Below the pieces are notes generated by a model. That model was not told the origin of the DNA. It was given only the letters and a program-made list of their open reading frames with translations, and ran no database searches. From NCBI GenBank assembly GCA_031278275.1, contig JAITKW010000004.1, positions 1 to 12,934 of the forward strand: DNA of 12,934 bases. Direction: 5' to 3'. Shown one piece after another: positions 1 to 5,994 of this stretch (within the stretch, counting starts at the first letter, position 1; every line of letters starts with the position of its first letter). The stretch is from Candidatus Nomurabacteria bacterium (GTDB lineage: Bacteria > Patescibacteriota > Saccharimonadia > Saccharimonadales > Saccharimonadaceae). The translations under genes were made by a program, and so were the position numbers.

Positions 1-2763
1 AACAAAGACAAGTTATACAAAAAATTGCGCGATCGCCGTGCGAGAAAAGCGGCGTTGGTGGCCGGCGCTATTGGATTTGTAGTGGGCGTGGGGACACAGG
101 AAGTTGCGGCGTTCCTCAGTAGCAACGTGCTCGGTGGAATTGAGCACCTTGTAAACCCAAATGCCACCGGCACCAAAGGCACTTTCCTCTTTGATATTCT
201 AAACGGCAAAGAAAATGGCGCTATGATACTGGCAGGAGCGACACGTACCCTTGAAGCTAGCGATACCATGAACAACGCAAACACTGGTGGCAACGGTGTA
301 GTCCGACTTAGTGGCGAAAGTAGCATGGTGCAAAATGAAGACGGCACATTCTCCATTCTTGACCAACGTCAAGGCGGACAGGTGAAAATTGACGGGCTGG
401 TGCAGGACTCAAATACTGGGCAATTCACACCAGAATCGCTCCAAAGGTTGCGGGAAAGTGGCTATCAAGTCAATGTTGACTCTAATACCGTCTTAATTGA
501 ACAAGCTCCAGCTAGCCAAACTATTACCCAGTCAGTTGACCAATACCTTGATGGAGCCAAAAACCAAGTTACCGATGTCACGCGCGCGTTTCACTTTGAC
601 AATGACTCGCCGGGGATTTATGACTATTCAGAGCTCCGATTTTACGCTGACGGTGTTGATGCCAGTGGCAATTTGTCATTTAGTGTCGGGCTAGATGGCG
701 TCCAACCCTCTCACGGCGGTATTGCTATTGATTTGCACCAAGAAGCCGCCGCCGGACGGTTATTCGCTCAAATCATTCCATCTGGCGACCACCAAGGACA
801 AGCTATTTTGGCGGAAATCGGCGCAAATGGCAAATTGAATGTCAGCCCTGACGGCCCGCTCGCTCAATTTTTCTCACCAGACGGCAAGACCTTGAATGCC
901 AAGTTTTTGGAAGTTGTGCAAGTCCGCGAAGATGTCACCAAAAACGTAGTGGACGGCATCACACAGCTTACCACAACAGACGGTGGTGCCGTTGATGTCG
1001 CGCCCATCGCTACTTGGGTTGGCAAAAATTCGCTGGAAACCATCACCAGTGTCGCCGAAGTCCCTCAACCGCCAATTCCAACCGAAATCTTCCACACCAG
1101 TATCGTTGCGCCCGACTTGATTGAGCAAATCCCGACCTATATCACCGAAACTGACATGCCACCAATCATTCCCATCGTCCCCCGCCGCTCACTGCGATCC
1201 GCTGAACGCCGCACCCCCCCCCGCACCACGCCTGAAACACCGCCATACGGACATAATTATGGAGCTGAAGACCAAGACTTTGATCGCTGGCGTTACTGGG
1301 AAGAAACCCGTAACCCAATACTGAACGAAAACCCTAACGCAGAATTAAACCCAGAAGAACAATTAGATTTTTACACTAATCAACTAATTGAAAGACGTGG
1401 GGTTGAATATATCGGAGAACTGGAAGACTATGTCACAAATAACGATGCTCTGCGAAACATTGATGAAAATGTTAAATTGATCGTGTCCATACCCGTTGGT
1501 GCGGAACAAGAATCTGAAAACATCTATAACACGCTGTCTATCTATAACAAACAAACCGATTCTGGCAAAAATTCCGCTGTTGTCCTAATGAATGTTAATT
1601 ACAAGGAATCCGCCTACAACGACCCCGCAAAACGCATTCTAATCGACAAAACTAAAAGCGAAATTGAAAGAGCTAAACACGACTTTCCAAACCTCAAAAT
1701 TGCTTCATTTGAAAAAGTATGGCCTAACGATTGGGTTGAACAAAGAGATGGGAAGATTTATGGCGAAGTCGTGAAAGTCCTCTATGACACAGCGGCTTAT
1801 GCTGCCAAAAAAGCCATTGACAACAGACAAATACCTGCCGACCATGACATGTTGATTGTTACTAACGATGCGGATTTATTGGGAATGCCGTCTACTTATT
1901 TTGATAGCTACGTCAAGGCTGAAGAAAAGAAACCCGATCAAGATGCTTTCATTGGATCTATTCGTTGGGGCGTGGAAGCTATCCGTGATTTTCCGGGCTA
2001 TCACGTAGCACAAATGTTCCAACAGGCCATGAATCTCGTAGCTACCAGACGAGCTGGTGGCAAATACGTAGCCACCATCGGCCCCAATGCCGCTTTTCGT
2101 GTTTCATCTTATGCAGCAGTCGGTGGCGCTGAGGACTTAAAGTTCCAAGGCGCTGGTGCGGATTCCGAACTTGGTCGTAAAATGTTAGCCGCACGTGGTA
2201 AGTTTTTCCAGCGCGGTGGGCCTAATAATAATATTTCTTACTCAACGACCGATAATGAAGAAATTGACGGCAACCCCGAACGCCAGGTCATATCACTAGT
2301 AAACGGCGCACAAATTGACAGCGACCCAGCACGCTCGCTTGGTCAATATCGCACCGGTGGCGAACAAATTTGGATGTGGAATGGGTTTGATTCTGGTCAA
2401 ACTCGTGCCGAAAAAGCGACAGAGGGCAATCTCCGTCCAGAAGACATTGAGCGTGATTTTAATGATATATCCAGACGTATCACAGCTGATATTAACGGGT
2501 ATTTGAATTACTGGTATAAAGACGAGAAATTAGCAAGAACCTGTTTATCAATATTATGGTCAAATGGTGATACTGAAAAATGGCGGTTGGTCAGACGCCC
2601 TAACGGAACTTTTGACTTCAAGTTTACACCAGACGGTCTCATAGTATTAAAAGATGGACTCTTACGCGCTCGTGATACTATACCAAGCAACATTTATGGT
2701 AGACCAAATCTTAAATCAAGCGTACGCTTTGTGGAAGGTAATAGGAGATACCAAATAACGTAA
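1..2763 (+). CDS. Membrane-anchored protein with C-terminal GT-A-type glycosyltransferase-like domain (5' truncated by window)
   Basis: The frame is open from base 1, so the true start lies upstream; the TTG at 25 is only the first start-like codon. The visible chain starts with a basic stretch (KKLRDRRARK) and one hydrophobic segment (nt ~46-110), so by the positive-inside rule the rest should lie outside the membrane. Nt ~110-1050 encode a Gly/Asp/Thr-rich, probably beta-rich region of unknown function. A proline-rich linker follows (nt ~1060-1265). From ~1471 the protein looks like a GT-A glycosyltransferase: an opening strand ending SIPVGAEQE, an NDAD (DxD-like) motif at 1864-1875, GPNAAFR at 2080-2100, and GADSELGRKM at 2155-2184, in the order seen in family-2-like transferases. 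Donor and acceptor cannot be told. The stop is followed 17 nt later by the next ORF. The fold call is motif-based; the N-terminal half is unrecognised. Confidence 0.7.
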   Translation, partial: NKDKLYKKLRDRRARKAALVAGAIGFVVGVGTQEVAAFLSSNVLGGIEHLVNPNATGTKGTFLFDILNGKENGAMILAGATRTLEASDTMNNANTGGNGVVRLSGESSMVQNEDGTFSILDQRQGGQVKIDGLVQDSNTGQFTPESLQRLRESGYQVNVDSNTVLIEQAPASQTITQSVDQYLDGAKNQVTDVTRAFHFDNDSPGIYDYSELRFYADGVDASGNLSFSVGLDGVQPSHGGIAIDLHQEAAAGRLFAQIIPSGDHQGQAILAEIGANGKLNVSPDGPLAQFFSPDGKTLNAKFLEVVQVREDVTKNVVDGITQLTTTDGGAVDVAPIATWVGKNSLETITSVAEVPQPPIPTEIFHTSIVAPDLIEQIPTYITETDMPPIIPIVPRRSLRSAERRTPPRTTPETPPYGHNYGAEDQDFDRWRYWEETRNPILNENPNAELNPEEQLDFYTNQLIERRGVEYIGELEDYVTNNDALRNIDENVKLIVSIPVGAEQESENIYNTLSIYNKQTDSGKNSAVVLMNVNYKESAYNDPAKRILIDKTKSEIERAKHDFPNLKIASFEKVWPNDWVEQRDGKIYGEVVKVLYDTAAYAAKKAIDNRQIPADHDMLIVTNDADLLGMPSTYFDSYVKAEEKKPDQDAFIGSIRWGVEAIRDFPGYHVAQMFQQAMNLVATRRAGGKYVATIGPNAAFRVSSYAAVGGAEDLKFQGAGADSELGRKMLAARGKFFQRGGPNNNISYSTTDNEEIDGNPERQVISLVNGAQIDSDPARSLGQYRTGGEQIWMWNGFDSGQTRAEKATEGNLRPEDIERDFNDISRRITADINGYLNYWYKDEKLARTCLSILWSNGDTEKWRLVRRPNGTFDFKFTPDGLIVLKDGLLRARDTIPSNIYGRPNLKSSVRFVEGNRRYQIT
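1214..1222 (+). repeat. C9 homopolymer inside coding sequence (possible slippage tract)
   Basis: Nine consecutive C residues lie in the proline-rich linker (codons ACC CCC CCC CGC, read T-P-P-R). Losing one C moves reading to a frame that stops at 1322-1324. Gaining one C gives a stop at 1233-1235. Either change removes the glycosyltransferase-like domain and leaves the membrane-proximal part. Whether it varies in nature is unknown. Confidence 0.55.
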
Positions 2764-2780
2764 ACAATAAAAGGAGATAT

Positions 2781-3053
2781 ATGGATACAAATAAACTAAA
2801 AGAACTAAAAAGTAAAATATCAGAAATCATGCAGCCCATTGCACTGGAGCCAAGTGGCGACCCAGTGGTAGATTTTGATCTTTTGATGAATATTATTCGT
2901 GTTGGCAACGCTAACAATGATATTTATCAAAAAGCGTTTGATGCTGCCAGCTCTATTAAAGATCGTAGCGCTAAAATGAACGCATTGTTAGATTTAATGA
3001 CAGAGATAGATATTACGCTTAACGCAGAAAGCCCAACTGAAGCACCTAGTTAA
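2781..3053 (+). CDS. Small hypothetical helical protein
   Basis: A 90-residue protein that I do not recognise. The start is well supported: AAGGAG at 2771-2775/6 lies about 5 nt before the ATG, a strong Shine-Dalgarno. The sequence is rich in Lys, Asp, Glu, Ala, Leu and Ile, with amphipathic stretches at about residues 4-18, 30-40 and 48-75, so an all-helical soluble protein is likely. No signal peptide, membrane segment, cysteine cluster or catalytic motif is visible. It sits 17 nt after the stop of the large glycosyltransferase-like gene, with no promoter seen between, so the two are probably co-transcribed and may be functionally linked. No function is proposed. Confidence 0.75.
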   Translation: MDTNKLKELKSKISEIMQPIALEPSGDPVVDFDLLMNIIRVGNANNDIYQKAFDAASSIKDRSAKMNALLDLMTEIDITLNAESPTEAPS

Positions 3054-3080
3054 ACAACCCTAGCGTTCGTCACTAAAACA

Positions 3081-3089
3081 TGCTAGAAT
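3081..3089 (+). promoter_or_regulatory. Extended -10 promoter of tRNA-Ala
   Basis: TGC followed by TAGAAT (3084-3089) forms a TGn-extended -10 box. No convincing -35 is seen at the usual spacing. The predicted start, about 3096, would leave only about 4 nt before G1 of the tRNA at 3100. Confidence 0.55.
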
Positions 3090-3099
3090 AAATCCTGTC

Positions 3100-3176
3100 G
3101 GGGCATTAGCTCAGTTGACTAGAGCGCTACATTCGCATTGTAGAGGTCGGGGGTTTAAGTCCCCCATGCTCCACCA
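3100..3176 (+). tRNA. tRNA-Ala (anticodon CGC)
   Basis: A full cloverleaf folds by eye. The acceptor stem is GGGGCAT (3100-3106) with ATGCTCC (3166-3172). The D stem is GCTC/GAGC, the anticodon stem CTACA/TGTAG with loop TTCGCAT, and the T stem GGGGG/CCCCC. The anticodon CGC (3134-3136) reads GCG, and the G3:U70 wobble (3102 with 3170), the classic alanine identity element, confirms Ala. The 3' CCA is genomically encoded (3174-3176). Oddity: the D loop has G18-A19 (3117-3118) instead of G18-G19, and the T loop reads TTTAAGT, so position 56 (3156) is T instead of C. These two bases normally make the G19-C56 elbow pair, and here would form A19-U56. Confidence 0.95.
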
Positions 3177-3266
3177 CCAAACCTCTCTTTTTATTGCCTA
3201 ACTGCATTTTCGTACCGACCAGATCTTTAGAAAATACCCCAAGTAACTACTTTAGTTTACCACCAG

Positions 3267-3288
3267 TCATGTTAAAATATTAACATGA
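3267..3288 (+). promoter_or_regulatory. Promoter with 9-bp inverted repeat over -10 and start codon of deacetylase gene
   Basis: TGT then TAAAAT (3273-3278) is a TGn-extended -10 box. Exactly 6 nt separate it from the ATG at 3285, placing transcription start at the start codon. The same bases form a perfect inverted repeat, TCATGTTAA (3267-3275) and TTAACATGA (3280-3288) with a 4-nt centre, which could be an operator. A weak -35 candidate (TTTAGT, 3251-3256) is 16 bp upstream. Confidence 0.5.
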
Positions 3289-4457
3289 AACAAGTTTTCA
3301 AAATCGCAAGGCACCGATGGAGGTTATTATGGAAGATGACACTCCTAGCTTTGCTGTGCCTGACGTGCGTGTATGTTGGCATACTTGCGATACAAAAAAT
3401 GCATCTTTCCAATCCCAACAAAAACGCTCCGTTCTCTGTGATTGAAAGCCAAACCACCGATGACGTGAAAACTGAAGCTATTGTTGATTGGGGAAACCTA
3501 ATGATTGCAGTGCATTATCCGAGCACCCCCAATGAAAAAATCAACCAGCAACTGTCACAATACGCCAACGATTTGGTTAATCAATTCAAAAGTTCAGCCC
3601 ACAAAAACGGCTATGCCAACGATGAACTTTACGTATCTTTCACAACTCATAAATCCGGCGAATTCATCATCGGCTTCAAGTTTGACATCATTGAGCGGCG
3701 CACCAACAACGCTAGCCGCAACGAAGTCCAAAAAATCAGTTTTAACTTGAAAACCGGCGACCGAGTGGTGTTTGAAGATTACTTTGACGAAAACAACCAA
3801 CCCATTATCGCCCAAATACCAAACAACATCGTAACCCCAGAGGATACAGAAAATAAAAAACTCGTGGCGCTGACCTTTGATGACGGCCCACACTCCAGAT
3901 GGACAAACGAGTTATTAGACGTTTTGCAAGAAGAAAACGTGCCAGCGACTTTCTTTGTTTTGGGATCAAGAGCCAGTCGCTACCCAGATCTTGTGCGCAG
4001 AGCTTTTGATTCGGGGCACCAAATCGGTAGCCACACTTTCAACCATAAAGATCTCACTAAATTGCCCCAAGGCGACATTGATTTTGAAATTGGCGAATCG
4101 GCGGCAGTAATTGAACGGATTACCGGACAAAAACCAGCTTTCACACGCCCGCCATATGGTGCCGTCAACCAAGCCGTTCAAGACACTGCGAAAACTCCAC
4201 TCATTATGTGGTCGGTTGATCCTGAAGACTGGAAAAGCCAAAACATTGATCAGATTTTCACGCACGTCATGGACAACACCAAAGACGGCTCCATCGTCTT
4301 ATTGCACGACATTTACGGCACGACCATTGAGGCTGTGAAAAAAATAATCCCAGAAATGCGGCAACGCAACTTCGTGTTTTTGACCGTTCAGCAACTTATG
4401 GCAGCACGTGGCAAAAACTTGGAAAATGGCTCCATTTATTACCAAGCCGCGCCTTAG
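3285..4457 (+). CDS. Membrane-anchored polysaccharide deacetylase (NodB domain, PdaC-like)
   Basis: A CE4-type deacetylase that removes N-acetyl groups from a polysaccharide, most likely peptidoglycan, outside the membrane. A basic N-terminus is followed by one TM helix (residues ~18-36). Residues ~50-180 resemble the DUF4163/DUF3298 module found in PdaC and RsiV, including a FNLKTGDRVVFEDYF stretch. The NodB domain (~193-380) has all five motifs: TFDDGP (197-202; D199 base, D200 metal), HTFNH (250-254; metal histidines), RPPYG (288-292), DPEDW (312-316) and LLHD (339-342), so it should be active. The ATG lies 6 nt after an extended -10 with no Shine-Dalgarno, suggesting a leaderless mRNA. 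The stop overlaps the stop of the convergent gene by 4 nt. Whether GlcNAc, MurNAc or another sugar is the substrate cannot be told. Confidence 0.92.
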   Translation: MKQVFKIARHRWRLLWKMTLLALLCLTCVYVGILAIQKMHLSNPNKNAPFSVIESQTTDDVKTEAIVDWGNLMIAVHYPSTPNEKINQQLSQYANDLVNQFKSSAHKNGYANDELYVSFTTHKSGEFIIGFKFDIIERRTNNASRNEVQKISFNLKTGDRVVFEDYFDENNQPIIAQIPNNIVTPEDTENKKLVALTFDDGPHSRWTNELLDVLQEENVPATFFVLGSRASRYPDLVRRAFDSGHQIGSHTFNHKDLTKLPQGDIDFEIGESAAVIERITGQKPAFTRPPYGAVNQAVQDTAKTPLIMWSVDPEDWKSQNIDQIFTHVMDNTKDGSIVLLHDIYGTTIEAVKKIIPEMRQRNFVFLTVQQLMAARGKNLENGSIYYQAAP

Positions 4458-5083
4458 TGCGTGGACAACCAATTATCAAAGCGATTTTTTAAGGTCATAA
4501 ACTCATTATAAGATGATGAAAGCTCAGCTCTACTAGTCTGCCCCTTCAATTCTTGTATGCGCAAGGCGACATATTCCACTTGATAACTCATCTCAACCGC
4601 AAAACTACGATCCAAAATGGCGTTCATATTGGCTGACGCAAACGAACTATCCAGCGAAGCCCTGACCGCCTCCTCCGTGCTGATGGCGCTAGCCGTTCCA
4701 GACGCCGCTCCTTGAATTGAACCCAGCGTAGCGGGGTAGTCACGATTGAAATTAGTCAAAACGGTCTTGAGGTCGCTAGACAACGCTTTCAAATTACTGT
4801 TTTTGATTAACGCATGGTATTTTTCCACAATTCCGTTGAGATTAGTCGTTCGCGCACCAATTGAATACGCCAAACCTTTCAGCTGCATCGTTGCTTGTTG
4901 GCTCACCAAACTCATCGCTATTAGCCCAGCCACCACCACGATAATCGCACCAAAAATAATAAAAGTCTTGTGGTTCAATCCCAACCCAAACGGCAACTGT
5001 GGTTTCGCCTTACCCGTTTTCGGGTTAACCTTTTTGTTGAGCTTGCCACCAGAAATTTGGTTTAGATAATCTGCATTGTCCAT
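4454..5083 (-). CDS. Hypothetical single-pass membrane protein
   Basis: A 209-residue protein of unknown function. It has a polar, Lys/Pro/Gly-rich N-terminal segment (~1-38), one TM helix (~41-62, core FIIFGAIIVVVAGLIAM) and a long helical C-terminal part (~65-209) rich in Ala, Ser, Asn and Leu. That part could form a coiled coil or bundle outside the membrane. I chose the ATG at 5083 because TATGAT (a -10 box, 5090-5095 on this strand) sits exactly 6 nt upstream. The longer open frame to 5158 would put the start upstream of that promoter and translate promoter DNA. It is convergent with the deacetylase gene, the two stops sharing TTAG at 4454-4457. Similar N-terminal DYLNQI-type starts seem familiar from Saccharibacteria, but this is recollection only. 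Confidence 0.75.
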   Translation of the reverse strand: MDNADYLNQISGGKLNKKVNPKTGKAKPQLPFGLGLNHKTFIIFGAIIVVVAGLIAMSLVSQQATMQLKGLAYSIGARTTNLNGIVEKYHALIKNSNLKALSSDLKTVLTNFNRDYPATLGSIQGAASGTASAISTEEAVRASLDSSFASANMNAILDRSFAVEMSYQVEYVALRIQELKGQTSRAELSSSYNEFMTLKNRFDNWLSTH

Positions 5084-5089
5084 ACGTTT

Positions 5090-5095
5090 ATCATA
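5090..5095 (-). promoter_or_regulatory. -10 box of the 4454-5083 gene
   Basis: On the minus strand TATGAT lies 6 nt before the ATG at 5083, so transcription should begin at or next to the start codon. No TGn extension and no clear -35 are seen, so this is weaker than the other leaderless promoters in the window. Confidence 0.4.
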
Positions 5096-5139
5096 CAATA
5101 AAGCTAACGCAAAAGCTACTACTTTTTGGCAAATAAGTT

Positions 5140-5193
5140 TTACTTTACCTATTGACAAAAGTAAAGTAATTTGATATATTCTTTACTATAGTA
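5140..5193 (+). promoter_or_regulatory. Promoter and operators of the toxin-antitoxin operon
   Basis: A near-consensus promoter: TTGACA (5152-5157), a 17-bp spacer, and TATATT (5175-5180) preceded by TGA (extended -10). A perfect 9-bp inverted repeat, TTACTTTAC (5140-5148) and GTAAAGTAA (5161-5169), brackets the -35. A second palindrome, TACTATAGTA (5184-5193), covers the predicted start site near 5187. Both are positioned for autorepression by the AbrB-fold antitoxin or the toxin-antitoxin complex. The leader of about 29 nt holds AAGGAG at 5201-5206. Confidence 0.75.
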
Positions 5194-5215
5194 TAAAAAT
5201 AAGGAGCAATTAACT

Positions 5216-5521
5216 ATGTCTTACATCGCAACCATATCAAGCAAGGGGCAAATCACCTTACCAAAGCCCGTCCGTGATTTATTAGCGGTTGAAGCTGGCG
5301 ATAAAATAGAAATGGAAATTGAGCAAAAAACTGGCAAAGTCAAACTTGAGCGAGCTTTGACGTTGAAAGAGCGTTTCAAAAAACTGCATCTGTCATTTTC
5401 GCCAGAAATTCGTGCAAATATTCAAAAATACAAGGGAATGACGATCAACGAAATAAAAGAAGATTACGCCAAAACTCCCGAATGGCACAAGGAGATGGAA
5501 GAAAAATATGGGAAGGTATAG
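5216..5521 (+). CDS. AbrB/MazE-fold antitoxin (VapB-like)
   Basis: A 101-residue antitoxin. Residues ~3-48 are a SpoVT/AbrB swapped-hairpin DNA-binding domain, with the typical ISSKGQITLPKPVRD start, then a GDKIEMEIE strand and a VKLERA strand. Residues ~49-101 are charged and helical and probably form the tail that wraps and blocks the PIN toxin. AAGGAG (5201-5206) lies 9 nt before the ATG. The last 14 nt overlap the next gene, so toxin translation is likely coupled to it. The inverted repeats over the promoter fit self-repression, which is normal for this family. The family call is firm; the vapB name is inferred from the PIN partner. Confidence 0.9.
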   Translation: MSYIATISSKGQITLPKPVRDLLAVEAGDKIEMEIEQKTGKVKLERALTLKERFKKLHLSFSPEIRANIQKYKGMTINEIKEDYAKTPEWHKEMEEKYGKV

Positions 5522-5909
5522 AGAATCGTTAGACACAAGCGTTTTATTGAGACTGGTCACAGGCAACCCGCCACAACTATATGAAAAAGCCATACAATTA
5601 TTGAGCCGTCCCAATATTCAATTTGACGTGGCAGACTTAGCCATAGTTGAAATAGTATATGTACTTGAAAAAGCATTCAAGTTTGGGCGCACCGATGTCA
5701 CAAACGCCCTAAATGCAATCGTGAACCTGCCCAACATCAACTGCAACCGTGAACTTTTCCGCCTAGCCTTGCTCGCCTATCTGACCCGCCCAAAATTATC
5801 ATTCGTGGATTGTTGCCTCACCGAATACACTCGCCTCAACCAAGCCGAGTCGCTGTGGACATTTGACAAAAAACTCGCTACGCAATCTGACATCGCCAAA
5901 GAGCCTTAG
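5508..5909 (+). CDS. PIN-domain ribonuclease toxin (VapC-like)
   Basis: A 133-residue PIN domain, probably a Mg-dependent endoribonuclease held inactive by the preceding antitoxin. The acidic residues expected in the active site are present: D9 in LDTSVLLRL, E48 in the IVEIVYVLEK helix, D101 in SFVDCC and D120 in TFDKKL, so it looks intact. Length is normal for VapC-type toxins. The ATG at 5508 lies inside the antitoxin gene (14-nt overlap), with GGAAG at 5497-5501 serving as ribosome site. Its RNA target cannot be predicted from sequence; VapC toxins commonly cut tRNAs or rRNA. The pair is the one clearly accessory module in this stretch, placed directly before dnaG. Confidence 0.9.
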   Translation: MGRYRESLDTSVLLRLVTGNPPQLYEKAIQLLSRPNIQFDVADLAIVEIVYVLEKAFKFGRTDVTNALNAIVNLPNINCNRELFRLALLAYLTRPKLSFVDCCLTEYTRLNQAESLWTFDKKLATQSDIAKEP

Positions 5910-5921
5910 GCGCAGCCACCC

Positions 5922-5941
5922 GCGAGAACTGGCGTTTTCGC
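5922..5941 (+). terminator. Hairpin after the toxin gene
   Basis: GCGAGAAC (5922-5929) pairs with GTTTTCGC (5934-5941), an 8-bp stem with one G-U pair and a 4-nt loop TGGC. It lies 13 nt after the toxin stop and before the dnaG promoter. No U-run follows, so intrinsic termination is uncertain. Confidence 0.4.
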
Positions 5942-5979
5942 CCTTAAGTCCCACCTTGGCTCTCATCTCCTCTTAAATG

Positions 5980-5988
5980 TGATAGAAT
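5980..5988 (+). promoter_or_regulatory. Extended -10 promoter of dnaG-rpoD (leaderless)
   Basis: TGA followed by TAGAAT (5983-5988), then 6 nt, then the dnaG ATG at 5995. Transcription should start at the start codon. No -35 at standard spacing; the TGn element would compensate. Confidence 0.6.
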
Positions 5989-5994
5989 ATAATT

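Noticed and set aside
864..1128. Minus-strand and alternate-frame open frames within the first gene, and similar ones in dnaG, rpoD, tsaD and murT
   Set aside because: They mirror the codon structure of well-supported genes, have no ribosome site and no family features.
3177..3284. Terminator or small gene after the tRNA
   Set aside because: Only a short T5 run (about 3187-3193) without a convincing hairpin, and no ORF with a ribosome site.
5084..5158. Longer N-terminus (25 residues, partly hydrophobic) for the minus-strand gene ending at 4454
   Set aside because: It would begin upstream of the -10 box and inside the TA promoter/operator; the ATG at 5083 is preceded by TATGAT at the same 6-nt spacing as other genes.
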